A stretch of 64,000 bases of DNA from Prado023 sp963788325 (GTDB lineage: Bacteria > Actinomycetota > Actinomycetes > S36-B12 > CAIYMF01). The notes under the pieces were generated by a model. The model was not told where the DNA came from, did not search any database, and was given only the letters and a program-made list of their open reading frames with translations. The stretch lies in the NCBI GenBank assembly GCA_963788325.1, contig CAWBGJ010000015.1, positions 248,001-312,000 of the forward strand, written 5' to 3'. Below, piece after piece: positions 26,584 to 35,524 of the stretch (its first letter is position 1; each line of letters opens with the position of its first letter). The position numbers and the translations under genes were made by a program.

Positions 26584-26951
26584 CCAACCGCCCCAAGGCC
26601 CGGATCGACACTCAACACGGGATCGAGTTGCTCAACTACAGACGACAACCCTCCGGGCTCAGCAACTGCCTATCGGTCGTTGACCGATAATGGACATTAC
26701 GTCAACTCGTAGTCTGCGTATCGCATCAGATGAATCATCCGGACAGGCGAACCTCCCCTACCCCGTCAAGCGCACCGAATGGGCGCCTGACCTGCGCGAA
26801 CACCGCCGCATGGCGGAACCTAGCGCTAGTCAACGACGCTCAATGACAGCCTTGACGGCGCACTTGGTGGGCGTGGCGACACGCCGCTGACCTGCACAAA
26901 CACCCGTGAAGTCTCATTGGATGCATCATTGAATCACTGGATGTAACCGGA
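26584..26951. other. 368-bp non-coding region upstream of the recombinase module
   Basis: This gap is visibly lower in G+C than its surroundings. It holds an 8-bp inverted repeat (next entry) and short related words near the recombinase start (ATTGGATG and ACTGGATG, CATCATTGAATCAC). No convincing ORF or RNA was seen. It probably contains the left end and control region of the mobile module. Confidence 0.5.
26671..26689. repeat. Inverted repeat TATCGGTC-GTT-GACCGATA
   Basis: Perfect 8-bp arms around a 3-nt spacer, 262 nt upstream of the recombinase start in A/T-richer DNA. Candidate operator or recombination-site arm. Confidence 0.45.
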
Positions 26952-28073
26952 ATGTCGGGAGTTTCGATGCAGATTGACGGCTCAGGGCGAGTCCACATGG
27001 TGCAGTCGATGCCAGTCCTGCGGCCCGACGAGCAGGTGCTCCAGATGATGCTCGATGGCTGGCGGAACCAGCAGTTGTCGCGCAACCTGCAGTTCGCCAC
27101 CATCGAGCAGCGCTTGCGCTGCGTGCGTCGGTTCATGGACCACGTCAACGAGGATCCGTGGAACTGGACGCCGGCGATGGTTGAGGAGTTCTCGGCTGAC
27201 CTGCGCACCGTCAAGCACGTCGCCCACTCGACACTCCGGGGCTACCACTGCGCGCTTCGGGCGTTCACCAGCTACATCAGCAACCCTGACTACGGCTGGG
27301 ATCGGATCTGCGAGGGGTACTTCGGCACGCACCCGGCGCAGGTCTTCTTCGACTGGAACACCGCGCCGCACGTCCAGGAGCACGACGGTCGTCCGACGAA
27401 GCGCCCGTACACCCGAGAAGAGCTCGCCGCGCTCTTCGACCGTGCCGACGACGAGGTGGAGCGCATCGGCAAGTCCGGGCGCAAGGGCTGGCAGGCCGCC
27501 TACCGCGACGCGGTCATGATGAAGGTTGCCTACGGCTACGGCCTGCGGTTCACCGAGCTCCGTCATCTGCAAACCGTCGACTTCGCCCGCAACCCGCACG
27601 CCCGCGAATTCGGAGCCTTCGGCGTCTGCAAGGTCCGCTACGGAAAAGCGCGACGATCCTCCCCGCCCAAGGCACGCAGCGTGCTCACCGTCTGGCGATG
27701 GACGCCGGGCATCCTCGAGGACTGGCTCGCCAACGGCCGCGGCGACCCCGGCACGCTCGACCTGTTCCCCAGCGAACGCGGCGGCCTCGTCGTTGAGTCG
27801 ACGCTGCTCCGACGAGTCCGGGCCTACTGCGAGGAGCTGGGTCTCCCGGAGGGACTCGACCTGCACTCGTTCCGACGCTCCTACGCCACCCATCTGCTCG
27901 AAGCCGGATGGGACCCCCGATTCGTCCAGGACCAGATGGGCCACGAACACGCATCGACCACCGGGATCTACCAGTTCGTCTCCGACGAATTCCGACGTTC
28001 CACACTGCGCGACGCGCTGAACCGCACGGTGAGAGAAGCCATAGAACGCAAGACCGAGGACGGGACATCATGA
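26952..28073 (+). CDS. Tyrosine recombinase / integrase
   Basis: A 373-residue phage-integrase-family recombinase. The N-terminal SAM-like core-binding domain (about 40-130) includes TIEQRLRCVRRFMDHVNEDPWNWTPAMVEEFSADLR. The catalytic domain carries Arg in YGYGLRFTELRHL, His-x-x-Arg in DLHSFRRSYATHLLE, the GHEHASTT block (second His) and the nucleophile Tyr in TGIYQFVS. All catalytic residues are present, so this copy should be active. Its stop overlaps the ATG of the HTH gene (ATGA). There is no tRNA next to it. It belongs with the HTH and zinc-ribbon recombinase-like genes as one module. Confidence 0.9.
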   Translation: MSGVSMQIDGSGRVHMVQSMPVLRPDEQVLQMMLDGWRNQQLSRNLQFATIEQRLRCVRRFMDHVNEDPWNWTPAMVEEFSADLRTVKHVAHSTLRGYHCALRAFTSYISNPDYGWDRICEGYFGTHPAQVFFDWNTAPHVQEHDGRPTKRPYTREELAALFDRADDEVERIGKSGRKGWQAAYRDAVMMKVAYGYGLRFTELRHLQTVDFARNPHAREFGAFGVCKVRYGKARRSSPPKARSVLTVWRWTPGILEDWLANGRGDPGTLDLFPSERGGLVVESTLLRRVRAYCEELGLPEGLDLHSFRRSYATHLLEAGWDPRFVQDQMGHEHASTTGIYQFVSDEFRRSTLRDALNRTVREAIERKTEDGTS

Positions 28074-28402
28074 AGCGCAAGGTCGACTACACCTGGCGGC
28101 TCGCCGAGTTGATGGCGGCGCGTGGCCTGCACAACACGACCGACCTGATCCCCCTGCTGGCCGAACGCGACATCAACCTGTCACGCCCCCAGGTCTATCG
28201 CCTGGTCAACCAGCGCCCGGAGCGGGTGTCGCTGCAGGTGGTCGCTGCACTGTGCGACATCTTCGAGTGCACTCCTGCGGACCTGCTGACCACCACCGCG
28301 GCGGACGCACGTGCTCGCAAGACCGGCACTGCTGCCCCGCCGAACGTCGTGTCGCTCGACCGCACCGTGCGGCCGCGCCGCGCGAACATCCTCGACGAGT
28401 AG
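28070..28402 (+). CDS. XRE/Cro-like helix-turn-helix protein
   Basis: A 110-residue DNA-binding protein. The helix-turn-helix spans about residues 9-70 (LAELMAARGLHN...LSRPQVYRLVNQRPERVSLQVVAALCDIFECTPADLL), the pattern of plasmid or prophage Cro-type regulators. A short basic tail follows. It overlaps the recombinase gene by 4 nt and precedes the zinc-ribbon gene by 16 nt, so it likely regulates or directs this module. Known relatives often sit between two recombinase-type genes in actinobacteria (recollection, not checked). Confidence 0.85.
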   Translation: MKRKVDYTWRLAELMAARGLHNTTDLIPLLAERDINLSRPQVYRLVNQRPERVSLQVVAALCDIFECTPADLLTTTAADARARKTGTAAPPNVVSLDRTVRPRRANILDE

Positions 28403-28418
28403 CGCTCGGCAGTCGGCG

Positions 28419-29926
28419 ATGGATCCGAAGCCCGACGGCCTCTCCCCTCGTTCCACCATTCGCGGACGACCGCGGACCACGAGTGCCCGCGACGACCCCT
28501 GCGCACGCTGCGGCCGGAACATCCCCCGACTCGCAGCCACGTGGCCAGACGGCCGGCTCTGCAACATCTGCTACTTCGAGGCGATTCACACCCGCGGCAC
28601 CTGCCCCGAGTGCCTCCAAGATCGGCTGCTGCCTGGTCCTCCCAACGCCGATGACCACCCGATCTGCTGGACGTGCGCAGAGATCCCCTACGACTTTCAC
28701 TGCGAGCGCTGCGACGTCGAAGCCGGACACCATCGCGGCCGTCTGTGCGCACGCTGCGCACTGCGCGACGACCTCCACGGGCTGCTCGGCGGTGCGCCGA
28801 GTGACCCAGCGCTGGTCGGGCTCGTCGACGCGCTGTGCGCCTCCGGCCGGCCCGAGTCGATCATCGTCTGGAAGCGCTCACCGAAGGTCCAGGACACTGC
28901 TCCGCGGTCTAGGCGACGGCACCATCCCGGCATCGCACGAAGGTCTCGACACTGTCCCCGGCAAGCAAGCCGAACACCTCCGTGCGCTGCTGCAGCATCA
29001 CGGCCTACTCCCCCACCGCGACCCGTATCTGCCCCGCTTCGAGCAATGGATCGACGCCAAGCTCGACGGGCTGCCGGACGAGTCCGCCAGCCCGTTCAGC
29101 ACTTCGCCACGTGGCACCATCTGCGGCGCATCCGCGCGAAGGCGGCCGCAGGCGCGTCCACGCGAGGTCCGGTCCACTCGGCCAAACAAGAGATCACCGA
29201 GACGGTGAAGTTCCTCGTCTGGCTACTCGAGACCTACCAGCGAACCGCTGCCACATGCACCCAGCAGGACGCCGACGAGTGGCTCGCCACTGGACCGACT
29301 ACGCGCACCGCGATCCGGACCTTCTTCGTCGTTGCGAAGAAGTCACGCCTCAACACCACGGTGCAGCTATCCGGCACCGATCAGCCAAGACCAGCCCATC
29401 CCTCAGCCAGGACCAGCGGCTCGCCTGGATCCACGAGCTCCTCACCGGCACCAGCGAGTCACTCCCCTACCGCGTCGCCGGAACGCACCTACTGCTCTAC
29501 GCCCAACCGCTGGTGAAAGTCGTCGCGCTCCAGACCAGCGTCATCGACGACAGCGACACCGGCATGAGCATCACGCTCGGCCAGCACCCCACCGACGCTC
29601 CGGAGCCGTTCGCTTCGCTGATCCGCGAGCACCTTGCCGCGCGGCCGAACCTCCGCACGGGCGCGGGCCCCGACAGTCCGTGGCTCTTCCCCAGCAGCCT
29701 CGCCGGCCGCCACCTGCACCCCAACACCGTCATGGACCGTCTCCGCGACCTCGGCGTCAACCTCCTCGGCGCCCGCAATCGCGCCATCGGAGAACTCGTC
29801 CTCGAGTGCCCGCCCTCCCTCGTTGCCGAGGCGCTCGGCTACAGCCCGCAAGTGGCGTTCCTTCACGCCGACAAGGCAGCCGAACCCTGGGCCCGCTACG
29901 CCGGCCGCTCCATCAAGTCGCCGTGA
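28419..29926 (+). pseudogene. Zinc-ribbon recombinase-like protein gene, three frame breaks
   Basis: Reading across frames gives a ~500-residue protein. The N-terminal ~115 residues hold six CxxC pairs (C28/31, 48/51, 62/65, 83/86, 95/98, 110/113), suggesting three zinc ribbons. A linker is followed by a core-binding-like segment (TETVKFLVWLLETY...ADEWLATG) and a C-terminal tyrosine-recombinase-like fold (LPYRVAGTHLLLYAQPLVKVVAL...LVAEALGYSPQVA). Catalytic positions look degenerate: no Arg in the first box, LGY where LGH is usual. The frame shifts near 28890, 29090 and 29375. Either decay or assembly indels explain this. In intact relatives it may act as a non-catalytic partner of the upstream recombinase. 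Confidence 0.7.
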
Positions 29927-29996
29927 CTACTCGCGCACTCATGCCGAGTTCAGGGCGGCCACGGGCGTGCGCTTGGACTGGAGGGTGGCTGCCTGG

Positions 29997-30506
29997 TCAC
30001 TCGGGCGTTCCCTCCCACGGGTATGCGGTGTCGAGGAACGCGTCTCGGATGACGTCCAGAGTCCCTTCGACATCGTCGCGGAAAAGTTCGCGGCCCTTGT
30101 CAGAGAAGATGACCACCTTGCCGCGTTCTCGGTAAACCGCATCCACCTTGTCTCGGGGGATGACGCGGGTGACCTCGCCCCGGCGCTTGATGCGGATCTC
30201 TTCTCGGCTGATCAACAGGACTGCGGCATTGGCGATGACCCACGTCGCGAAGGCGATTCCCAGGAAGACTCCAATGGCTGGACGCCCCCAGACGAGCCAC
30301 GCATCGTCGAACGAGCCCAGGAGTCTCAACGGCCCCTGGAACGGGGCCCAAGGAAGGTCTGCAGCCATCCCCGCCAACCAGGGGATAAGGACGCCTGCCA
30401 CGGCCCCGCCCCCGCCAAACAACACTAGAACCCAAGCGCGATCCGCGTGACTAAACCCGCCGACCGTGCGCACGGGCATACCCGGCGACCCCGTCTCATC
30501 GACCAT
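29997..30506 (-). CDS. YqeB-like membrane protein
   Basis: A 169-residue protein resembling the YqeB family. Two transmembrane helices at about 27-48 and 76-100 are followed by a cytoplasmic PH-like domain (ISREEIRIKRRGEVTRVIPRDKVDAVYRERGKVVIFSDKGRELFRDDVEG). ATG 30506 is supported by TAGCCT 7 nt upstream and no ribosome-binding site. It converges on the recombinase module and may mark its right boundary. Role unknown. Confidence 0.75.
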   Translation of the reverse strand: MVDETGSPGMPVRTVGGFSHADRAWVLVLFGGGGAVAGVLIPWLAGMAADLPWAPFQGPLRLLGSFDDAWLVWGRPAIGVFLGIAFATWVIANAAVLLISREEIRIKRRGEVTRVIPRDKVDAVYRERGKVVIFSDKGRELFRDDVEGTLDVIRDAFLDTAYPWEGTPE

Positions 30507-30513
30507 GTTCTCG

Positions 30514-30519
30514 AGGCTA
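30514..30519 (-). promoter_or_regulatory. -10-like TAGCCT of the YqeB-like gene
   Basis: TAGCCT on the minus strand ends 7 nt before ATG 30506. Leaderless spacing. Confidence 0.4.
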
Positions 30520-30685
30520 GTGCAACTCCGCCTCCTAGCGCCCGGACATGCCGCGTAGCGTGAACGCTTCTGGAGCTCCGCGGCCATCCGGTTCTGCCGC
30601 ACTGTGCGCGGATCTGCGGATCCAATACGCCTGAACTTGATACGCAGGCTGTCCACTAGTCATTGGGTGACGGCACACTCCCCGC

Positions 30686-31938
30686 TCAGCCCAGCACGAC
30701 CCACCCGATCGCCGCGCAGGCGAGGACAACCAGGTGTGGTGCGCTGCGCAGCCCCGACAGCGCTGCGTATGCCGCAGCTGCCGGAACCAGCTCCAGACCG
30801 CCGGTGATGCCGGTGATCCAGACCGGGTCGTAGAGCGCTGCGGCAAGCAGCCCGACGACCGCAGCGTTCACGGCCGCCAGCGCACTGCGCACCGACCGGC
30901 GGTCGGCCACACGGTGCCAGTGCCCGAGCACGCCCACGACCAGCAGGAACCCAGGCAGGAAGATCGCCACCACGGCGGCCAGACCCAGCAGAACTCCGCC
31001 GACGGCCGCCCCGATGTACCCACCGAAGGCGAACAACGGGCCTGGCACCGCGGCCGCCAACCCATACCCAGCAAGGAACGCAGATTCGCCCATCAGTTCC
31101 GGACCCACGACAGCCTGCTCCAGCATCGGCAGCACGACATGCCCGCCGCCGAACACCAGTGCGCCGGCGCGGTAGCAGGCGGCGATCACGAGCAGCCACT
31201 CGTGGGGCCAGATCCGGGCCAGGATCGGCAGGGTCACCAGCAGGACGCCGAAGCCCACGAGGGCTCCCACCGGCACCCAGCGCGGCATGCTCTGGACGCG
31301 CAGGACGGGGTCGATCCTCGTGGGCTGATCGGCACCGCCCCGGCCCCGGTCCACCAGCACACCGACCCCCGCGGCAACGCCCAGCACGAGCGGTGGCAAC
31401 CAGACCACAGGGCTGATCAGCAGCACTCCCGCGCTGGCCGCGGCGATCAGAACCTGGACCCATGTGTGCAGCAGGCCCTTGGCCATCTGAATCACCGCAT
31501 GCGCAACCACCCCGACCACCGCCACCTGCAGCCCCGCGACGACTCCCGCGGGGATGGCCACTCCCCCACCGACCAGCAGCCCCGCGCCGATCAACAGGAC
31601 CGCCGACGGCAGGGTGAATCCCAGCCAGGCCCGCACCGCTGCGCCCAGGCCACCGCACACGAGCCCGACACCCATCCCCACCTGGGAGCTCGCGGGCCCG
31701 GGCAGGAACTGGGCCAGAGCCACCAGGTCGGCGTACTGGGCCTCCCCAGCCACCGGCGTCGCGTGACGAACTCAGTGCGGAAGTAGCCCAGATGGGCCAC
31801 CGGGCCACCGAACGAAGTCAGGCCCAGCCGCAGGAACACCCGTCCCACGCCGCCAGCAGTCGCCTCCTGCGCCGCGCCCGAAGGAAGATCGGCACTTCCC
31901 GCGGAGCCGGCGGACGGGACCTCGGGCACGCGAACCAT
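30686..31938 (-). pseudogene. chrA: Chromate transporter ChrA with a frame break
   Basis: A two-domain CHR chromate efflux protein of ~417 residues once the frame is restored. The first CHR domain begins FLRLGLTSFGGPVAHLGYFRTEFVTRRRWL and continues, in another frame, EAQYADLVALAQFLPGPASSQVG. The second domain carries LVFGGGHVVLPMLE and VPGPLFAFGGYIG. One base is missing in a run of C (plus strand 31744-31747), so the reading as given stops early. The start may be ATG 31938 or GTG 31929, the latter 7 nt after a GATAAT hexamer. Everything else is intact, so the protein may be functional in the organism if the run was misread. Confidence 0.8.
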
Positions 31939-32084
31939 TATCACCGTCGCACCCACGCAAGTCGGCTTATTGCGCCCTTAGCGTGCTGCGAATGGTCACG
32001 CGATTCCGGCTGTCAGTCCCAGCAGTCATACTGTGCTCAGATCCGGTGCGCAGCGCAGTGGATTGCACCCCTGAAGGAGCGCTC

Positions 32085-33674
32085 GTGTCCCGGTTCACCC
32101 GTCCGTTGATCGCGGGCGTGAGCGTCCTGGGACTGCTCGCGGGGATGTCCCCGGCCGTCGCCGGCGAGGCCGACATCGAGCCGCGGCCCGTCGAGGTCGT
32201 GGACCTGGGCCTTGCCCGTGAGACAGCGCTGCCGGTCGAGGCCGTCGATGTCACGCAGACCGACGAGAGCCTGCGCTCCACGCGCAACGAGGTCTCGGTC
32301 ATCACCGACGACGGTTCCGGCACCCCGACGGTCACCAAGCTCCGGGCGGACAACGCTGCGGACGCCGCCGAACTCGCCGCGGAACTCAACGCCGAGCCGG
32401 GCCTGGTCGCTGCCCCCACGACCCGACTGCGCGCATTCGGCGCCGTCAACCCCGAACCGCTGGCCGCCCAGCAGTGGAACCTGGCCATGGTGGCTGCGCC
32501 GGATGCGTGGACGCGCAGCAAGGGCGCCGGTGTCGTCGTCGCGGTCGTGGACACTGGGGTCGATGCGACCCACCCGGACCTCGCCGGCCGCGTCCTGCGT
32601 GAGATCGACCTGCTGCCGGGCGTCACTCCCCTGCCGGAGCAGAACGGCCACGGAACGCGTGTCGCCAGCCTGATCGCCGGTGCGCTCAACGGCGTGGGCA
32701 TGGCCGGGGTGGCCCCCCAGGCAGGGATCCTGCCGGTCTCGGCGCTCGACCCAGCCGGCTACGGAGACAGCAGCACGGTGGCCAAGGGCATCATCGCAGC
32801 GACCAACGCGGGCGCGCGGGTGATCAACCTGTCCCTCGGCGGGCCCGACCGGGACCCGGTGCTGGACAAGGCGTGTGCCTACGCCTTCAGCAAGGGCGCG
32901 GTCGTCGTGGCCGCCGCGGGCAACAGCTTCCAGTGGGGCAACGAGGTCCAGTACCCGGCCGCGTCGCCGAACGTCCTGGCGGTGGCGTCGGTGGACCGCA
33001 CCGGCAACCCGTCAGCGTTCTCCAACACCGGGCGGCACATCGACCTCGCGGCCCCCGGGGAGGCCGTTCTGGCTGCGATCCCGGTCGTGGCTCCCAGCAA
33101 CGCGATGTACGACGTGGAGTCCGGCACCTCGTTCGCCGCCCCCCATGTGTCCGGTGCCCTGGCGTTGGTGCTCTCGGTCAATCCCAAGCTGACCGCAGCC
33201 CAGGCCGCAGCCGCTGTGACGCGGACCGCGGCCGACGACATCAGCGGCAATGGCCGTGACGACCAGCTCGGTCAGGGCGTCGTGCGCGCCGACCGCGCCG
33301 TCGCCCTCGCACGAGCACTGGCGGTCACCCCGGCTCCTCCGGCCAACGCCAACCTGCGCCTACGGAAGTTCAACGCGCGGCCCGAGCCGGCCAAGCGAGG
33401 CCGGACCAGCGAATTCGTGGTGCAGGTCCAGGCCAAGTACCCCGACCGCAGCTGGCGGGTGAAGCCCCTCCCCCACGCTGGTCCGCTTCGAGTTCAAGAA
33501 GGCCGGGTCGCGCAAGTACCGGACCGTGGCCGTCGTCGCCTCAGGCGCCAACGGATGGGCCGTGCTTCGCGCAGTCCCGCCCAAGAGCGGGCGGTGGCGC
33601 GCCAAGGTCCAGAAGCCCACCGGTCGATGGAAGTCCAGCGGCACCGACTACCTGAAGGTACGACGCTGAGGTGA
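32085..33674 (+). CDS. Secreted subtilisin-like (S8) serine protease, frame break near the C-terminus
   Basis: A signal peptide (residues 1-27, ending PAVAG), then an inhibitor-like propeptide, then the peptidase: Asp in VAVVDTGVDATHPDLAG, His in NGHGTRVASLIAG, the oxyanion Asn in VVVAAAGNSFQWG and Ser in SGTSFAAPHVSGALALV. After about residue 460 the frame changes at a run of five C (33470-33474). Dropping one C gives a sensible tail (TLVRFEFKKAGSRKYRTVAV...YLKVRR) with a stop at 33667-33669, directly before the GDPD start. As read, the tail is out of frame and ends at 33674. GTG 32085 follows GAAGGAG. The protease domain is complete. Confidence 0.9.
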   Translation: MSRFTRPLIAGVSVLGLLAGMSPAVAGEADIEPRPVEVVDLGLARETALPVEAVDVTQTDESLRSTRNEVSVITDDGSGTPTVTKLRADNAADAAELAAELNAEPGLVAAPTTRLRAFGAVNPEPLAAQQWNLAMVAAPDAWTRSKGAGVVVAVVDTGVDATHPDLAGRVLREIDLLPGVTPLPEQNGHGTRVASLIAGALNGVGMAGVAPQAGILPVSALDPAGYGDSSTVAKGIIAATNAGARVINLSLGGPDRDPVLDKACAYAFSKGAVVVAAAGNSFQWGNEVQYPAASPNVLAVASVDRTGNPSAFSNTGRHIDLAAPGEAVLAAIPVVAPSNAMYDVESGTSFAAPHVSGALALVLSVNPKLTAAQAAAAVTRTAADDISGNGRDDQLGQGVVRADRAVALARALAVTPAPPANANLRLRKFNARPEPAKRGRTSEFVVQVQAKYPDRSWRVKPLPHAGPLRVQEGRVAQVPDRGRRRLRRQRMGRASRSPAQERAVARQGPEAHRSMEVQRHRLPEGTTLR

Positions 33675-34423
33675 GGCCCAGGCAGCACCCCTTCCTGGCC
33701 GAGGCACACCCGAGGGCCATCGCACACAGGGGTGGTGCCGCGGAGGCCACCGAGAACTCCCCCGGCGCCTTCCAACGGGTCATCGACCTGGGCCTGCGCT
33801 ACATCGAGACCGATGTCCGGGCCACGATCGATGGGCAGGCTGTGGTCTTCCATGACGCGACCCTCGACCGGACGACGGATGCCGGCGGGGCGCTCTCGGC
33901 ACTTCCCTGGGCGTTCGTCAGGAAGGCGCACCTGGCCAACGGGGAAAGCCCCATCACCCTTGCCGAGGCCCTGCGCCGGTGGCCCACCACCCGATTCAAC
34001 GTGGACGTGAAGTCAGACGACGCAGTAGGCCCCTTCCTTGCCGCCGTCGCCGAGGCCCAGGCGTGGGATCGCGTCTGCGCAGCAGCCTTCTCCACCGCCC
34101 GACTGCGCCAGTTGCGCCGCCTGGCCGGGCCGCGGCTCGCGACCTCGATGGGACCCAGCGAGGTCGCGGCGCTCGTCCTGCGCGCGCGTGCGCTCCGCTC
34201 CGCCGCGTGCGCCGCCCAGGTCCCGATTGCGGCCGGCCCGATCCCCGTCGTCACGGGATCATTCGTCGGCCGTGCACACGACCGGGGCCTCGAGGTGCAC
34301 GTGTGGACCGTCGACGATCCACTGCAGATGGCCGACCTGCTCGATCTGGGCGTCGATGGCCTGGTCACCGATCACCCCACGGTGCTGCGTGGCGTGCTCG
34401 AAGAACGGGGCGTCTGGCAGTAG
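33671..34423 (+). CDS. Glycerophosphodiester phosphodiesterase
   Basis: A 250-residue GDPD-family enzyme that hydrolyses glycerophosphodiesters to glycerol-3-phosphate and an alcohol. Catalytic features: AIAHRGGAAEATENSPGAF (His, Arg, Glu), YIETDVRATIDGQAVVFHDATLDRTTD (metal-binding Glu/Asp and the second His), FNVDVKSDD, and a C-terminal HVWTVDDPLQMADLLDLGVDGLVTDHP. No signal peptide. GTG 33671 begins 1 nt after the restored stop of the protease gene, so the two may be cotranscribed. Confidence 0.92.
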   Translation: MRPRQHPFLAEAHPRAIAHRGGAAEATENSPGAFQRVIDLGLRYIETDVRATIDGQAVVFHDATLDRTTDAGGALSALPWAFVRKAHLANGESPITLAEALRRWPTTRFNVDVKSDDAVGPFLAAVAEAQAWDRVCAAAFSTARLRQLRRLAGPRLATSMGPSEVAALVLRARALRSAACAAQVPIAAGPIPVVTGSFVGRAHDRGLEVHVWTVDDPLQMADLLDLGVDGLVTDHPTVLRGVLEERGVWQ

Positions 34424-34512
34424 TCGGTGCCTCCCCCACTCCCCGCGGGATCGCCCGCGCCGCCGCCGAACGCCACCCATGGTGGCCCCCATGTTTGAGG
34501 TGGGGTGCGACC

Positions 34513-34540
34513 GGGAATGAAACGCTCGTCATTCGGTGTT
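34513..34540 (+). promoter_or_regulatory. SigR/SigH-like promoter upstream of rbpA
   Basis: GGGAAT (34513-34518) and GTT (34538-34540) separated by 19 nt resemble the GGAAT-N18-GTT promoters of the thiol-oxidative-stress sigma factors SigR/SigH, with a spacer one base longer than usual. rbpA is a known SigR target in Streptomyces. The predicted leader to ATG 34615 is about 70 nt. Confidence 0.5.
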
Positions 34541-34614
34541 ACCACTCTCATCGGCCACCAGCCGACTCCAGGGGCGTGGCACCCGACCGGGCACACACGC
34601 GGAAAGGCACATTC

Positions 34615-34971
34615 ATGAGCGACGGAGCTCTGCGCGGTACACGACTGGGCAGCACGAGCTACGAGAGCGATGCGGATGTCGAGTTCGCACCTCGTCAGAT
34701 GACCACCTACGACTGCCCCAGCGGGCATGCCACCACGCTGCCGTTCTCGGACGAGGCGGAGATCCCCTACGACTGGCAGTGCGCCACGTGTGGCGTGCCG
34801 GCAACCCTGCGCAACGGGGTCGAGCCGGAGCGCAAGGCGGAGAAGCCCGTGCGCACCCACTGGGACATGCTGCTCGAGCGGCGCACGCTGGCCGACCTTG
34901 AGGAGGTCCTCCAGGAGCGTCTGGACCTGCTGCACCAGATGCGTGGCCAGGGCGTCCGCAAGTCCGCCTGA
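34615..34971 (+). CDS. rbpA: RNA polymerase-binding protein RbpA
   Basis: A 118-residue transcription factor that binds the principal sigma factor and RNA polymerase and stabilises the open complex. Hallmarks: the N-terminal GTRLGSTSYESDADVE, the core domain RQMTTYDCPSGHATTLPFSDEAEIPYDWQCATCG (Zn-type Cys/His) and the C-terminal sigma-interaction helix RTHWDMLLERRTLADLEEVLQERLDLLHQMR. Complete. ATG 34615 has GGAAAGG upstream. It lies opposite fxsA-ppm1 as in mycobacteria (Rv2050 near Rv2051c and Rv2053c). Confidence 0.96.
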   Translation: MSDGALRGTRLGSTSYESDADVEFAPRQMTTYDCPSGHATTLPFSDEAEIPYDWQCATCGVPATLRNGVEPERKAEKPVRTHWDMLLERRTLADLEEVLQERLDLLHQMRGQGVRKSA

Positions 34972-35020
34972 CCGGCGCTCACCCGGCCTTCGCCCAGGCA
35001 TTCGCCCCGGCGGAGCAGTC

Positions 35021-35524
35021 TCAGTCGTCGGATCCCGCGATCTCGCCCCGCACGATCCCCGGACCGGGATCCGGCGCTTCGCCGGCCCGGTCCGTTGTGC
35101 TGCCCGCCTCCGGGTCGATGACCTCCCCGGCGATGACATCACCGGGCACGACGGTCGTACGGGTGGCACCTGACTCGTCGGTGACCGTCACGACGCTCAC
35201 CCGGCGTCCGCGCAGCACTGTCGTCGTGGTGTTCAGGACATGCCCGGACAGCCAACTCTGGACGGCCGGCACCAGCAGGGCCAGGCCCACGAGGTCCAGG
35301 ACCACCCCCGGCAGCGCGATGAAGGCACCCGCACCGATCCGCCAACCCCGGGCGGGAGGCGCACTGCGCGCACCCCAGCGCATGACCAGCACGCCGAGTG
35401 CCATGTCCAGCGCCAGCAGCAGCAGCGCCGTCCCGGGTCCGAACGCGTCGCGCAGAGCCAGGACCGCAGCCACCTCGGCGACCGCGAGGAGCGCCAGGGC
35501 CGTCAGCGTGAGCAACCTGGCCAT
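35021..35524 (-). CDS. fxsA: FxsA family membrane protein
   Basis: A 167-residue inner-membrane protein of the FxsA family, named for suppressing phage T7 exclusion by F plasmid in E. coli. Three to four helices lie in the first ~95 residues; the FxsA core is seen as LDMALGVLVMRWG and GAFIALPGVVLDLVGLALLVPAVQ. The C-terminal ~70 residues are acidic and soluble. The ATG overlaps the ppm1 stop, so it is cotranscribed downstream of ppm1. Function in actinobacteria is not known. Confidence 0.88.
   Translation of the reverse strand: MARLLTLTALALLAVAEVAAVLALRDAFGPGTALLLLALDMALGVLVMRWGARSAPPARGWRIGAGAFIALPGVVLDLVGLALLVPAVQSWLSGHVLNTTTTVLRGRRVSVVTVTDESGATRTTVVPGDVIAGEVIDPEAGSTTDRAGEAPDPGPGIVRGEIAGSDD

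Noticed and set aside
26930..30670. Possible matching ends of the recombinase module (CTGCGTATC and TCATTGG(A/G)TG near both sides)
   Set aside because: Matches are only 9 nt with mismatches around them and the outer coordinates are arbitrary; not enough to call attachment sites.
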